IMG/VR virus record: IMGVR_UViG_3300030382_003361
Location: 1-63,560 of that record
DNA from: a virus
Reading direction: 5' to 3' (one strand)
Length of the DNA stretch: 63,560 nucleotides
Under the pieces are notes generated by a model that was given only the letters and a program-made list of their open reading frames with translations, was not told where the DNA came from and ran no database searches. The translations under genes and the position numbers were made by a program. Positions 7,876 to 15,504 of this stretch are shown piece by piece. Position 1 is the stretch's first letter, and each line of letters opens with the position of its first letter.

Positions 7876-8035
7876 TAAAATTATTTTTATTTATTATTGT
7901 TGATATTCTTCCACTTGTTTTCCACAACCTCAATTCTTTTTCTCCAAACATATTCACTACTTTATAGTAGTATTTAGGAGTTTCTAAAACTTTTGCGTTT
8001 GAACAAGTGGCGTTAAACTCTCTTTTGTTTTCCAT
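7862..8035 (-). CDS. Small basic protein
   Basis: A 57-residue frame from the ATG at 8035 to the TAA at 7862-7864 fills what would otherwise be an empty gap. The protein starts MENKREFNATCSNAKVLETP, has an aromatic KYYYKVV strand and a basic C-terminus. The recurrent leader lies ahead of its ATG, and its stop lies inside the next leader, the normal arrangement here. No family is recognised. Confidence 0.6.
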   Translation of the reverse strand: MENKREFNATCSNAKVLETPKYYYKVVNMFGEKELRLWKTSGRISTIINKNNFTKTK

Positions 8036-8047
8036 AGTTATTTAGTT

Positions 8048-8254
8048 TTAGTTATACAATTCAATTTCAGTAAAGATAAAGTCCATATTTTCCTCCATAC
8101 TCTCCTCTAACAAACTCTCCTCACTGGTATCTCTATCCTCGTTTTGTTCTTTAATGTATTTTTTCCATCCTTTTTCGGTAAACACTCCTTCTGACTTCCT
8201 ACCATCATACATACATTCGTATTCTACCAAGTAATAAGTTTCTTTCTTTTTCAT
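8048..8254 (-). CDS. Unknown small acidic protein
   Basis: This 68-residue protein opens with a basic/aromatic beta hairpin (KKKETYYLVEYECMYDGRKS) and ends in a strongly acidic tail rich in Glu and Asp. No family is recognised. The charge layout is that of a small DNA-mimic or protein-binding peptide, but this is speculation. Confidence 0.6.
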   Translation of the reverse strand: MKKKETYYLVEYECMYDGRKSEGVFTEKGWKKYIKEQNEDRDTSEESLLEESMEENMDFIFTEIELYN

Positions 8255-8271
8255 TTTATTTGGTTTTTAGT

Positions 8272-8934
8272 TTATATGCTTGTTATTACTTCCTCACATA
8301 ATTGTTGAGGTATCTTACTTCGTTCATAATTTCCTTTTAATCCCTGTGTACCTGTTTGACTTCCTCGTGGAGCAGAAATATGGCACGAATCCCCATTTTT
8401 ACACATAGGTTTTGGTTTCCACCTGTAATTGTTAGTCCATATATCAGTTGGTTTCATTCTTTCATCTCCATATTGACAATAAGTTAAACTATGTCTAATA
8501 CAATCCATATCATCCCATTGTGGGGCTTTTCTCATCTTCCCTCTTGGGTTTTCTACCCACCATATAAGGTTAGGGTTAAGTTTAAGATACTCTTTAATTA
8601 TTTCCATTGTCTTACGCATAATCTCTATACCTAATTTGGCTGAATCAGTTTTAGGAGTAAAAATTTCTCCCTTTACCCAATTCCTGCCTATACAAGCAAC
8701 ACTAAATGCAGTACAGGGAGGAGAAGCCCATATAACATCAGGAATGTAAAATTCATCTAATTCTCCCACTTGCATTTCATTTAATCGGTAGTCCCAATCT
8801 AAAATATCTCCCACCCAATTTGTTTGTGGAAAATCTTGAATATCAACTGAAAAGACTTCCATTCCTTTGCTTTCAGCAACTTTTCCAATGGATCTTGAGC
8901 CACTAAATAATTCTAATACTTTATATTTTTTCAT
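8272..8934 (-). CDS. C5-cytosine DNA methyltransferase (short form)
   Basis: The 220-residue protein carries the core motifs of C5-cytosine methyltransferases. These are LELFSGS (7-13) for AdoMet binding, SPPCTAFS (71-78) with the catalytic Cys74, WVENPRGK (126-133) as motif VI, and a C-terminal helix SKIPQQLCEEV resembling motif X. It is shorter than the usual 300 or more residues, so the target-recognition region is small. No partner endonuclease is seen nearby. It probably methylates phage DNA against host restriction. The enzyme class is confident, but the target sequence cannot be read. Confidence 0.82.
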   Translation of the reverse strand: MKKYKVLELFSGSRSIGKVAESKGMEVFSVDIQDFPQTNWVGDILDWDYRLNEMQVGELDEFYIPDVIWASPPCTAFSVACIGRNWVKGEIFTPKTDSAKLGIEIMRKTMEIIKEYLKLNPNLIWWVENPRGKMRKAPQWDDMDCIRHSLTYCQYGDERMKPTDIWTNNYRWKPKPMCKNGDSCHISAPRGSQTGTQGLKGNYERSKIPQQLCEEVITSI

Positions 8935-8942
8935 TAGTTTAT

Positions 8943-9710
8943 TTAATTTTTAGTTAATTCAACATCTACAGAGTCAAAAGAATCAATATATTCTTTGGCT
9001 TCTTCTAATGTTTTGCCAATATATTCATATCCATAATCTAAATAATACCCTACCCCACTTTCATAATTAGGGTGTTCTTCCTTTAATTTAACAAGATACT
9101 CTCCTTTATATTCTATATCTTCACTCCATATAGGGACATCATACTCACACTCATCTATAACTTTTCCATCCTCTACATCTAATTCTCCTCCCCATCCCTG
9201 TTCCTCCTCGTAATGATAATGAAAAGATGGGAAATCCCTCATAAACATTTCTAATATATTATCTGCTATAGGACTCCACGCAGTTTCAAACCTTAAAGAT
9301 TTAAAATTTCTTCCCCCTTTGTCTAAAACAAAGGGGAATGTTTCATCATTAATTTCCAAACTACAATCTCCCCATTTTGTTCCCCAATTCGTGCAACTCC
9401 AATCATACCAGTTATTTGATCCAAATTTTTTAATAAGGTTGTCGGACATCTTTTGGGTTATACCTTTGTCTAACCATAAGTGTTCTCCTTCTTTATGTTC
9501 TTTTAATTTCTTTTTATTCTCTTTCTCTTGTTTTTCAAACTCTTTTTTAGATATGATTGTTGGTGGACATTGTGTATTATCCATCTCATTTGGGCGTGGA
9601 ATGTAATAATCACAAATTGATTTTGATTTTTCTATTTCCTTTAATATCTTTTCTTGTTTTTTTGTAAGTGGAGTAGATATTGAAATCCCACTATAAACCC
9701 AGTTTGGCAT
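8943..9710 (-). CDS. Api92-like / DUF1281 ferredoxin-fold protein
   Basis: This 255-residue protein begins MPNWVYSGISIS and contains NWGTKWGDCS and FETAWSPIADNILEMF. These are the signatures of the Api92/YubB group (DUF1281, ferredoxin-like fold) found in many phages and plasmids. Its function is not known. The middle (about 55-75) is a long charged helix. It is the largest protein of the small-gene region, and its tail is rich in Asp/Glu and Tyr. The family call is good, and no activity can be stated. Confidence 0.75.
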   Translation of the reverse strand: MPNWVYSGISISTPLTKKQEKILKEIEKSKSICDYYIPRPNEMDNTQCPPTIISKKEFEKQEKENKKKLKEHKEGEHLWLDKGITQKMSDNLIKKFGSNNWYDWSCTNWGTKWGDCSLEINDETFPFVLDKGGRNFKSLRFETAWSPIADNILEMFMRDFPSFHYHYEEEQGWGGELDVEDGKVIDECEYDVPIWSEDIEYKGEYLVKLKEEHPNYESGVGYYLDYGYEYIGKTLEEAKEYIDSFDSVDVELTKN

Positions 9711-9823
9711 AATTTTGTTGTTTTAATTAGTTATTATTTGTTGTTTTAATTGTTAAAAATTAGTGTGTTATTTCTCGGACAATTCCATAAACATAGTTTT
9801 TTTATACTTGTCTCACTAATTTA

Positions 9824-10042
9824 TTACTCATCTCTCATATCTTCCAAATAGTTTTCTCTTTGTGTGGCTTCATATTCATAATCCTCTACTGCTTCACAAT
9901 ACTCATTGCACTCACTACATAATAGTTTGTTCTCATTAAACATTTCACTAAACATTTCTTCATAATCTGAACCACAGCAATCGCTTACCATACTACACCC
10001 CTCATCATCAGGGGACATTAATTTCCAGTTATCGTAATTCAT
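9824..10042 (-). CDS. Small acidic Cys-rich (zinc-ribbon-like) protein
   Basis: The 72 residues include SDCCGSDYEEMF (20-31) and LLCSECNEYCEA (40-51), two Cys clusters that could bind one zinc ion. The rest is very acidic. The start overlaps the upstream stop by four bases (ATGA). No family is recognised. Small zinc-binding acidic proteins are typical of phage early regions. Confidence 0.65.
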   Translation of the reverse strand: MNYDNWKLMSPDDEGCSMVSDCCGSDYEEMFSEMFNENKLLCSECNEYCEAVEDYEYEATQRENYLEDMRDE

Positions 10043-10458
10043 AATTCTTCTATATGTGTTAGTAATTCATTTGGCGTACCCTCAAATATCTTTTTATTTT
10101 CATAGTCCATTACTTTTACTTTAATCTGCTCCTTTTCGTTCCCCTCTATTAAGTAAGTGTAATCCTCCCAAACATCTTTGGTATCAGGCGAATACAAATA
10201 TATATTCCCTACCCCATCTTTGAAATGACTTACCAGTTGAGCCGACAAACATCCCATTCCGTTTGCTATTCTTTCTTTTCTATCTACTCCATACCCATTC
10301 ACTATTGTAAAACGAGATAAAAAATTTGCTAACTCCTCTCCGTGTCCTTTTAGGTAGCCATCATATTGGCGATACATACACATTATTTTATCTTTTTTTG
10401 TCTTACCCTTTTTGTCTTTGTAGGTTTCTATAACCTTTGTTAAACTTCTTGTTCCCAT
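10039..10458 (-). CDS. Conserved phage protein of unknown function (MGTRSLT type)
   Basis: This 139-residue protein begins MGTRSLTKVIE and contains MYRQYDGYLKGHGEELANFL (28-47) and NGMGCLSAQLVSHFKDGVG (66-84). I recognise this pattern from many phage and plasmid genomes, always annotated as hypothetical. The strong conservation suggests an enzyme or a specific binding fold. No catalytic motif is evident. Confidence 0.72.
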   Translation of the reverse strand: MGTRSLTKVIETYKDKKGKTKKDKIMCMYRQYDGYLKGHGEELANFLSRFTIVNGYGVDRKERIANGMGCLSAQLVSHFKDGVGNIYLYSPDTKDVWEDYTYLIEGNEKEQIKVKVMDYENKKIFEGTPNELLTHIEEL

Positions 10459-10477
10459 AGTTTCTATTTTTTAGTTA

Positions 10478-10828
10478 TTAAATTTTATGTTCTCCAAACT
10501 TATCATCTTGTGCTTCCATATCTGCTAAAAATTCTGCCTTTGTAGATGTTTTTACATCATCATAACACTCCTCAAAATCAAATTCAAGTTTATGTTCTCC
10601 ATTTACCAAAGTATAAGGTATATCGTATGTATCAACAATCATTCTTTGTAATCCCCCCAAATGATATTCAAATCTTCTCAATAATTCATCATCTTCAAAG
10701 AATAATTTTCCATTTTCAGAAACAAATCCTTTTTTAATATACTTATCAAAAATCCTACACACATCATCATCAATTTCCTCAATTATTTCCTCTATACCTA
10801 CTTCTTTATATTTTTCGTTTAATTTCAT
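10478..10828 (-). CDS. Unknown acidic protein
   Basis: This 116-residue, strongly acidic protein contains LLRRFEYHLGGLQRMIVDTY (49-68). No family is recognised. A/T-rich leader sequence precedes the start. The composition fits a small cytoplasmic alpha/beta protein. Confidence 0.6.
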   Translation of the reverse strand: MKLNEKYKEVGIEEIIEEIDDDVCRIFDKYIKKGFVSENGKLFFEDDELLRRFEYHLGGLQRMIVDTYDIPYTLVNGEHKLEFDFEECYDDVKTSTKAEFLADMEAQDDKFGEHKI

Positions 10829-10848
10829 TTTAGTTAATTTTAGTTAAT

Positions 10849-10956
10849 TTATTTTCCTATTCTGATTGCTATAAAAGGTAGTAGAATTATTATTTCCCAT
10901 TTTTGTAGTATTATTCCTACTCCTATTAAAGTTTTATCAATTTCCCAACTGATCAT
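10849..10956 (-). CDS. Small single-pass membrane peptide
   Basis: A 35-residue frame starts at the ATG at 10956, which overlaps the TGA of the preceding ORF. It reads MISWEIDKTLIGVGIILQKW and ends in a hydrophobic stretch and GK, enough for one membrane helix. Coupling by overlap supports it. The function is unknown. Confidence 0.5.
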   Translation of the reverse strand: MISWEIDKTLIGVGIILQKWEIIILLPFIAIRIGK

Positions 10957-11078
10957 TTTATCATTTTTATTAAAAGGTTAGTATATGTTCTGTTGTCTTT
11001 CCAGTTTTCTTTACTTTTATATTGGCTTAATATCTTATTAAGCAATTTTTGTTCTTCTTTATTGAGTAAGTTTTTCAT
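10953..11078 (-). CDS. Small charged helical protein
   Basis: A 41-residue frame from the ATG at 11078 begins MKNLLNKEEQKLLNKILSQY and ends in TGA overlapping the next ATG. It is basic and helical. Together with the 35-residue membrane peptide it fills the gap between 10849 and 11078. No family is recognised. Confidence 0.5.
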   Translation of the reverse strand: MKNLLNKEEQKLLNKILSQYKSKENWKDNRTYTNLLIKMIK

Positions 11079-11159
11079 TTATACAATTTTTGTAATAGTT
11101 AATAATGTGCAATAATAGTGTATAATTTTATTACAACCTAATTTTTTTTTACTTTTTTT

Positions 11160-11396
11160 TCAAAAACTTTTTATGTGCGATAGCAAATGATATAATGCTA
11201 TTGCGATTCCAGTTAGAAAAGTAGTAGCAAATATCCCAAAAATCACACCCTCTCTTAATAATTGAGGTAGTTTTTTCTTAAATTTTACCCAATTTTCTTG
11301 ATCTTCATCAGTCCAATCTAACTCATTTACAATTTTATCTGACTTTTCTTTGTCTGACAATTTACTCCATTTGTTTAATTTTTCTACTCTTTTCAT
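11160..11396 (-). CDS. Single-pass membrane protein
   Basis: The 78-residue protein has a charged cytoplasmic-type N-terminal half (KLNKWSKLSDKEKSDK) and one hydrophobic helix at about 50-70 (GVIFGIFATTFLTGIAIAL). No family is recognised. As an early membrane protein it may act on the host envelope, for example in exclusion, but there is no direct sign of this. Confidence 0.65.
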   Translation of the reverse strand: MKRVEKLNKWSKLSDKEKSDKIVNELDWTDEDQENWVKFKKKLPQLLREGVIFGIFATTFLTGIAIALYHLLSHIKSF

Positions 11397-11397
11397 T

Positions 11398-11622
11398 TTA
11401 TTTAGGTTTAGTTATTAAATAGTTTTCTAATATCCCCCTACTCATAGTATCAAATCCCTTAAATGCCACTTTTCCATTATCATAATCCTCATAGTATTCA
11501 TCTAAATCATAAGGGAAATCTTCTTTTTCTGAACATCCACAACAAAATCCTAATTCATTTCCACTTATTCCTGCTACAAAATCTTGTTCGCACATTATAC
11601 ATATATCTTTTAATTCTTTCAT
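11398..11622 (-). CDS. Small Cys-rich zinc-finger-like protein
   Basis: The 74-residue protein has CIMC (8-11) and CCGC (27-30), a C-x2-C / C-x2-C layout suited to one zinc ion. An acidic Tyr-rich stretch (DEYYEDYDNGK) follows. It resembles other small phage zinc-ribbon proteins. The function is unknown. Confidence 0.65.
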   Translation of the reverse strand: MKELKDICIMCEQDFVAGISGNELGFCCGCSEKEDFPYDLDEYYEDYDNGKVAFKGFDTMSRGILENYLITKPK

Positions 11623-11624
11623 AG

Positions 11625-12089
11625 TTATTTAATTTTAATGTTATAGTGTTCTCCCATTGGGCTATCGTGGTGGCTTATTCTTACTTCATACTCATTCTCT
11701 TTTATCTTTTCTATGTAGTATGTTAAGTCGCATTCAGGGGTTATCTCTCTAAATATATCTTCTCCTTTTGTTAATTCAAACTCTTTATATCCAGCTCGAT
11801 TTCTCCATCCCATATTTCTCCCCTCAACATATATTGTCTTGCCTATATATTGTCTAAATTCTTCTTCTAAATCATCTCTAAAATACTCAAAATGATAATC
11901 CCCTATATAGTAGTCGTTTTCAAAATACTCTTCTATCTCCTTATCTGTTACGCTTTCAGACTCTCTTTCTTCATCACATAGTTTGCTTACTAAAAATTCT
12001 TGTTTATCTCTTTTGAAAAAATCTATTTCGTTTTGCATAAAAGCAGAAACATCATAAAAAGTTTCCCATACATAAGTTTTTGTTTTCAT
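11625..12089 (-). CDS. Conserved phage protein of unknown function
   Basis: This 154-residue acidic protein has YVEGRNMGWRNRAGYKEFEL (87-106) near the centre and ISHHDSPMGEHYNIKIK at the C-terminus. I recognise the GRNMGWRNR and HHDSPMGE motifs from hypothetical proteins of other phages. The His and Asp residues could bind a metal, but no known enzyme signature fits. The recurrent leader precedes the ATG. Confidence 0.65.
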   Translation of the reverse strand: MKTKTYVWETFYDVSAFMQNEIDFFKRDKQEFLVSKLCDEERESESVTDKEIEEYFENDYYIGDYHFEYFRDDLEEEFRQYIGKTIYVEGRNMGWRNRAGYKEFELTKGEDIFREITPECDLTYYIEKIKENEYEVRISHHDSPMGEHYNIKIK

Positions 12090-12090
12090 T

Positions 12091-12423
12091 TTATTTAGTT
12101 TTAAGGATTCTTTCTAATTGCTCCACTACAATATCTAACATTTCGCCATCACTTAAATAATGCCCATTGGTTTCATCTTGCGAATGAATTGGATCTTTAA
12201 TCATTTTGGTTAAATTTTTAATTTCTGTTTCCATAGGTTTATTTAGTTTTAGTTTTGGTAAAACATTAGAAAGAATCAAATTATTATATTTTATCATATC
12301 TGTATTGAAATTGTCTAAATTACTTATCCCCCACTTCATTGCTTGGGTATAATTAGAAAAGTATTTTCTATCTGTCGTAAAATTCTTGTCTTTGTTAAGG
12401 TAGTCGATATAATGCTTTTTCAT
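12091..12423 (-). CDS. Unknown protein, possible fusion of two small ORFs
   Basis: The 110-residue frame carries a perfect copy of the recurrent translation leader inside it (TTATTTAGTTTTAG on the plus strand, 12239-12252). The leader lies directly ahead of the internal Met64 at 12234 and is read through as KLKLNKP. Elsewhere this leader sits between genes. The C-terminal 47 residues may therefore also be made on their own, or two neighbouring genes may have fused by losing a stop. Neither half is recognised. Confidence 0.6.
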   Translation of the reverse strand: MKKHYIDYLNKDKNFTTDRKYFSNYTQAMKWGISNLDNFNTDMIKYNNLILSNVLPKLKLNKPMETEIKNLTKMIKDPIHSQDETNGHYLSDGEMLDIVVEQLERILKTK

Positions 12424-12424
12424 T

Positions 12425-12622
12425 TTATTTAGTTTTATTGAGGTTTATTACTCTGTTTCTTTCTATCCACAAACTATCTGTTTTATAGTCGTACTCATTC
12501 CATAGTTTGCTCATCTCTTTATCTATCTTAATTAACTCCTGTTGTTGTTCTGTTGTTAATTTACTCATTCCACAAGAGGAAAAAATGAGTAGGGCTACGA
12601 TTAAAATTGTTTGTGTTTTCAT
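12425..12622 (-). CDS. Small predicted lipoprotein
   Basis: The 65-residue protein begins with a type II signal peptide, MKTQTILIVALLIFSSCGMS, with a lipobox ending in FSSC (Cys17). The mature part is charged and helical. It would be anchored in the host envelope. Phage lipoproteins often block superinfection or receptors, and that role is inferred only from location and type. Confidence 0.68.
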   Translation of the reverse strand: MKTQTILIVALLIFSSCGMSKLTTEQQQELIKIDKEMSKLWNEYDYKTDSLWIERNRVINLNKTK

Positions 12623-12648
12623 TAGTTATTTGTTTTTAGTTATTTAAT

Positions 12649-12951
12649 TTATCTGTATTTTATGTTTGCAATTACACTTGTTCCACTATTTATCATATCA
12701 AATACCTCGTTCCAGTTCATCTTATCCATTTCCCACTCTATATCATCTTTTCTCCATTCTATTTGAAAGTTAGAGTAAGCAAAAGGAGAAGTGTTTATTC
12801 GATAATCTCCATTCCCATCTTTTTTAACTATCCATCTGTATTTATTATCACACATTACAGATACTAAATCTATTTTAATTTCTCTTGGTTTCCCCTCGAT
12901 TTTTAATATCGGTGGGTTGTCTTTTAATTCTCTATACATTTGTTTTCTCAT
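12649..12951 (-). CDS. Unknown protein
   Basis: The 100-residue protein is a mixed alpha/beta sequence with a Trp-rich middle (EWRKDDIEWEMDKMNWNEVF). No family is recognised. The A/T-rich leader TTTATTTTTAT lies ahead of the start. No membrane segment or metal site is visible. Confidence 0.6.
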   Translation of the reverse strand: MRKQMYRELKDNPPILKIEGKPREIKIDLVSVMCDNKYRWIVKKDGNGDYRINTSPFAYSNFQIEWRKDDIEWEMDKMNWNEVFDMINSGTSVIANIKYR

Positions 12952-12988
12952 TTTTATTTATTTTTAAGGTTATTAAATTTGTATTTTA

Positions 12989-13348
12989 TTACTCATCAAA
13001 AAATTCTTCTATTACGCTTTGTTGTCCGTAAAATTCCTCTCTGGCGTTTTGAGTTGCTAATAAAGACGCTAATAGTTCGCTATTTATATGTTTTGGCTCA
13101 TATCCATACTCTTGGGCTATCTCCATACTTTCGCACAAACTACAATCGTTTTCTTTAAGATATTCTATTGCTCTTGCATAATATATGATTTCAATATCAA
13201 AGGCGTTATGATCACTTAATTCCCCTTCTAACTCATCATAGGAATTTATATCTTCTAATTCACAAGAGTATAAGGAGTCGATAATATCAAATTCTAATTC
13301 TTTTGATAGTTGCTCAAAAAACTTTTCTTTTTGCTTAATTGTTTTCAT
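12989..13348 (-). CDS. Unknown acidic protein
   Basis: This 119-residue acidic, helical protein includes YYARAIEYLKENDCSLCESM (56-75). That segment resembles conserved hypothetical proteins of phages and plasmids, though I cannot name the family. A well-formed copy of the recurrent leader precedes the start. Acidic small proteins with this profile include anti-restriction proteins, but no such signature is established here. Confidence 0.6.
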   Translation of the reverse strand: MKTIKQKEKFFEQLSKELEFDIIDSLYSCELEDINSYDELEGELSDHNAFDIEIIYYARAIEYLKENDCSLCESMEIAQEYGYEPKHINSELLASLLATQNAREEFYGQQSVIEEFFDE

Positions 13349-13350
13349 AA

Positions 13351-13572
13351 TTATTTAGTTTTAGTTTCTTCTGTTTTTTCTATGTAGGTTATCATATCCA
13401 CTTCATTATTTTCGCTAAACGAATATTCTAAATTGTAATACTCAACTCCATCATCTCCACAATCATTACAAGTGTATTTATACCACACACACTCTCCATC
13501 TATATCCATACTACCATATTCTAAATTCTCTCCCTTACACTTTACACATTTTCCCTCTCCTATATTTTCCAT
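13351..13572 (-). CDS. Small zinc-ribbon protein
   Basis: The 73-residue protein has CVKC (9-12) and CNDC (35-38), a classic two-knuckle zinc ribbon, followed by an acidic tail. The recurrent leader precedes its ATG. No specific family or partner is recognised. Confidence 0.65.
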   Translation of the reverse strand: MENIGEGKCVKCKGENLEYGSMDIDGECVWYKYTCNDCGDDGVEYYNLEYSFSENNEVDMITYIEKTEETKTK

Positions 13573-13606
13573 AGTTATTTAGTTTTAATTAATCCTATAT
13601 TGTTTT

Positions 13607-14086
13607 TTACTTAAAAACTACACCAATAGATTGCAAATAGTCTTTATTCAAAATTTCTTCGCCTTTTTTAGTTTCTTCATCTACTACCTTCTGAATTGCC
13701 TGTAAGCCATCTTTATATTTTTTTAATAAAGTAGGAATAGAAACCTTATATCCACTAATATCATACCCCCAATCTCTTTTCAATACCACTCCTTTTTTAC
13801 TATCCTTTTCTAATTGTTTTTGATTAATTAATTTATTTACAATACTATCAATACAATAAAAATCTTTCTCTTTTATTTTATCGTATTCCTTTTCTAATTG
13901 TTTCATTAATTCTACATCAAAAGCAGTATATTCATATTCTCCACCATAAGCTCCATCATAAACACTACTAACTAATTTTCCTTTGTAATATAACTCACAA
14001 TTAAATCCTTGCCCATCGTGTCCTTTGTGAAACTTTAATTTTTTAATACTACATTCGTTTGTTAAACTTTGCATTGTTGTTTTCAT
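13607..14086 (-). CDS. Unknown protein
   Basis: The 159-residue protein begins with a beta-rich region (KFHKGHDGQGFNCELYYKGK, 18-37) and SSVYDGAYGGEYEY, then a long charged helical region. The first part resembles conserved phage hypothetical proteins. No active-site pattern is visible. Confidence 0.62.
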   Translation of the reverse strand: MKTTMQSLTNECSIKKLKFHKGHDGQGFNCELYYKGKLVSSVYDGAYGGEYEYTAFDVELMKQLEKEYDKIKEKDFYCIDSIVNKLINQKQLEKDSKKGVVLKRDWGYDISGYKVSIPTLLKKYKDGLQAIQKVVDEETKKGEEILNKDYLQSIGVVFK

Positions 14087-14105
14087 TGTTTTTGTTTTTA
14101 GTTAA

Positions 14106-14396
14106 TTATTCGAGCGTCAAAACTCTTATTGCTTCAGCATTTATTTCGTCAATTTCTTGGCTGACTTCTCTTAAATCTTTTAATGATAAGTTTGGAATGT
14201 TTTGGATTTCATCTTTATTCCACATTTCTTTTATCATATAATTGGTTTGAATTTTGTAAATCAATTGTGATTTTTCATCATATTCTTTTAAGCTGCCTTT
14301 GTCATTAGAGTCCATAAATTCTTTTCCAAACATCAACTCGAAATAATCTTTTTTAGTCATTGCTTGTTTTGTAATTGGGTGTCTGTAAGTTTTCAT
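14106..14396 (-). CDS. Unknown small helical protein
   Basis: This 96-residue protein begins MKTYRHPITKQAMTKKDYFE and is otherwise helical and mixed in charge. The start overlaps the stop of the next gene upstream by four bases (ATGA). No family is recognised. Confidence 0.6.
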   Translation of the reverse strand: MKTYRHPITKQAMTKKDYFELMFGKEFMDSNDKGSLKEYDEKSQLIYKIQTNYMIKEMWNKDEIQNIPNLSLKDLREVSQEIDEINAEAIRVLTLE

Positions 14397-14578
14397 TTTG
14401 TTTTAGTTTTAGTTTTAATCATAAATAATTTATGGTTTAACAGGATATTTTCTGCTATTTGTTCATTTAATTCTTGTTCTATTGCTTCTTTTAGTTTGAT
14501 AGTTTCTTTTAAAGCGTTTTGTAACTGAACTCTTGTTGCTGTTTTAATCATTTGTTTTTGACTTTCTAATAATTTCAT
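14393..14578 (-). CDS. Small coiled-coil protein
   Basis: The 61 residues form a single long helix with heptad-like leucines (LQNALKETIKLKEAIEQELN). The C-terminal end (KTKTKTK) is translated through a leader-like A/T-rich stretch, and its stop overlaps the next start. No family is recognised. Confidence 0.58.
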   Translation of the reverse strand: MKLLESQKQMIKTATRVQLQNALKETIKLKEAIEQELNEQIAENILLNHKLFMIKTKTKTK

Positions 14579-14598
14579 TGTTTTAGTTTTTTAGTTAA

Positions 14599-14811
14599 TT
14601 ATTCGCATTCTAACGCTTCTTCGCTATCCTTTATAGCATAATTTATGCTGTCTTCCATTTCGATTATTTGTTTAGACAAGTTCAATATCTGCCTTAATCC
14701 GTCAATTTCGTATGTTTCCATTTCGTATGTTTCGCCACTTCTTATTGCGTCGTAACAATCTTCTAAATCTTTAGCAGTATTTTCAAATCTGCAGTAACTC
14801 ATATTTCCCAT
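14599..14811 (-). CDS. Conserved small phage protein (MGNMSYCRFENT type)
   Basis: I place the start at the ATG at 14811, which follows an A/T-rich leader, rather than at 14910. The resulting 70-residue protein begins MGNMSYCRFENTAKDLEDCY. I recognise that opening from many phage hypothetical proteins. The 14910 start would run back through a structured element and give an unlikely N-terminus. The protein is acidic and helical, and its function is unknown. Confidence 0.7.
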   Translation of the reverse strand: MGNMSYCRFENTAKDLEDCYDAIRSGETYEMETYEIDGLRQILNLSKQIIEMEDSINYAIKDSEEALECE

Positions 14812-14850
14812 AATTTTAGTGTTTTTAGTTATTAAATTTATTTGTTTGTT

Positions 14851-14896
14851 CCTCTGTAAAGTTTTGCTCTTTCGTGCCGTTCCTAACGGACAGAGG
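14851..14896 (-). other. Structured 5-prime element ahead of a small gene
   Basis: CCTCTGT (14851-14857) pairs with ACAGAGG (14890-14896) as an outer 7-bp stem. Inside it CCGTT (14877-14881) pairs with AACGG (14885-14889) around a 3-base loop. On the leftward transcript this lies about 40 bases upstream of the ATG at 14811. It is more structured than anything else in this A/T-rich leader zone. Confidence 0.5.
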
Positions 14897-14913
14897 AGGG
14901 TGAAAAACAAGTA

Positions 14914-15048
14914 TTAACCGAAAATATATTTTATTATTCTTTGCATTAAAGTTGTTTTTTGTTGCGTGTAATTACTTTGATAAGGGGGTATTTTATGCCC
15001 TTTTGAATTTACGCAGTAGCTAATTTGGTTGTTTTGATAATGTTTCAT
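14914..15048 (-). CDS. Small unknown protein
   Basis: A 44-residue frame from the ATG at 15048 begins MKHYQNNQISYCVNSKGHKI and ends KYIFG. The usual A/T-rich leader lies ahead of it, and it fills the space between its neighbours. It is basic with no recognised family. Confidence 0.5.
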   Translation of the reverse strand: MKHYQNNQISYCVNSKGHKIPPYQSNYTQQKTTLMQRIIKYIFG

Positions 15049-15052
15049 AGTT

Positions 15053-15322
15053 TTATTTATTAAGGTTTTTAAGTATATATTCTTTGCTGTCTATCTTCTT
15101 TTGCGTTTCTGCCTTTGTTTCTCCTAAAAATTGGTTTCTGTATTTTCCTGTTGTAACTGAATAATCCCAATAATAACTATCTAAATAGGTTTTTCCTGTC
15201 TTGTAGTTTTTTATAGCGATTACACTTCTATAACTTTGAAATGTTTCTTTGTCCTTTTCGCTAATCAAAAATTGGTTTGCGATTGGGTTTCCGTTGTTGC
15301 TTCTAAAATTTGCTACTTTCAT
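15053..15322 (-). CDS. Conserved phage protein of unknown function, first gene of the early arm
   Basis: The 89-residue protein starts MKVANFRSNNGNPIANQFLI and contains LDSYYWDYSVTTGKYRNQFL (47-66). I recognise this pattern from hypothetical proteins of Bacteroidetes phages and plasmids. It is the first leftward gene and so probably the first expressed. No clear TAnnTTTG box was found upstream. The nearest, read leftward, is TTTATTTG around 15385. The function is unknown. Confidence 0.7.
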   Translation of the reverse strand: MKVANFRSNNGNPIANQFLISEKDKETFQSYRSVIAIKNYKTGKTYLDSYYWDYSVTTGKYRNQFLGETKAETQKKIDSKEYILKNLNK

Positions 15323-15504
15323 AATGTTTGTATTTGTGGTTAATAATTGTTTGCAATATGAGTATAAAATGTTTATTAAACAAATAAATACAGGTTTATT
15401 TTCAAATAAATTTCATATTTGTTGTAAGTTGCTCAATTTCAGGCGTTTAGATGGGTAAAAATATGGTGTTTTGTTTGTGGTTTGGGGTGTTCGTGGGGTT
15501 ATTA

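Noticed and set aside
14851-14896. preQ1 or other known riboswitch
   Set aside because: The stem order and loops do not match a riboswitch consensus known to me, so I list only a structured element.
14812-14910. N-terminal extension of the gene at 14599-14811
   Set aside because: It would be translated through the structured element, while the family-typical start MGNMSYCRF follows a normal leader.
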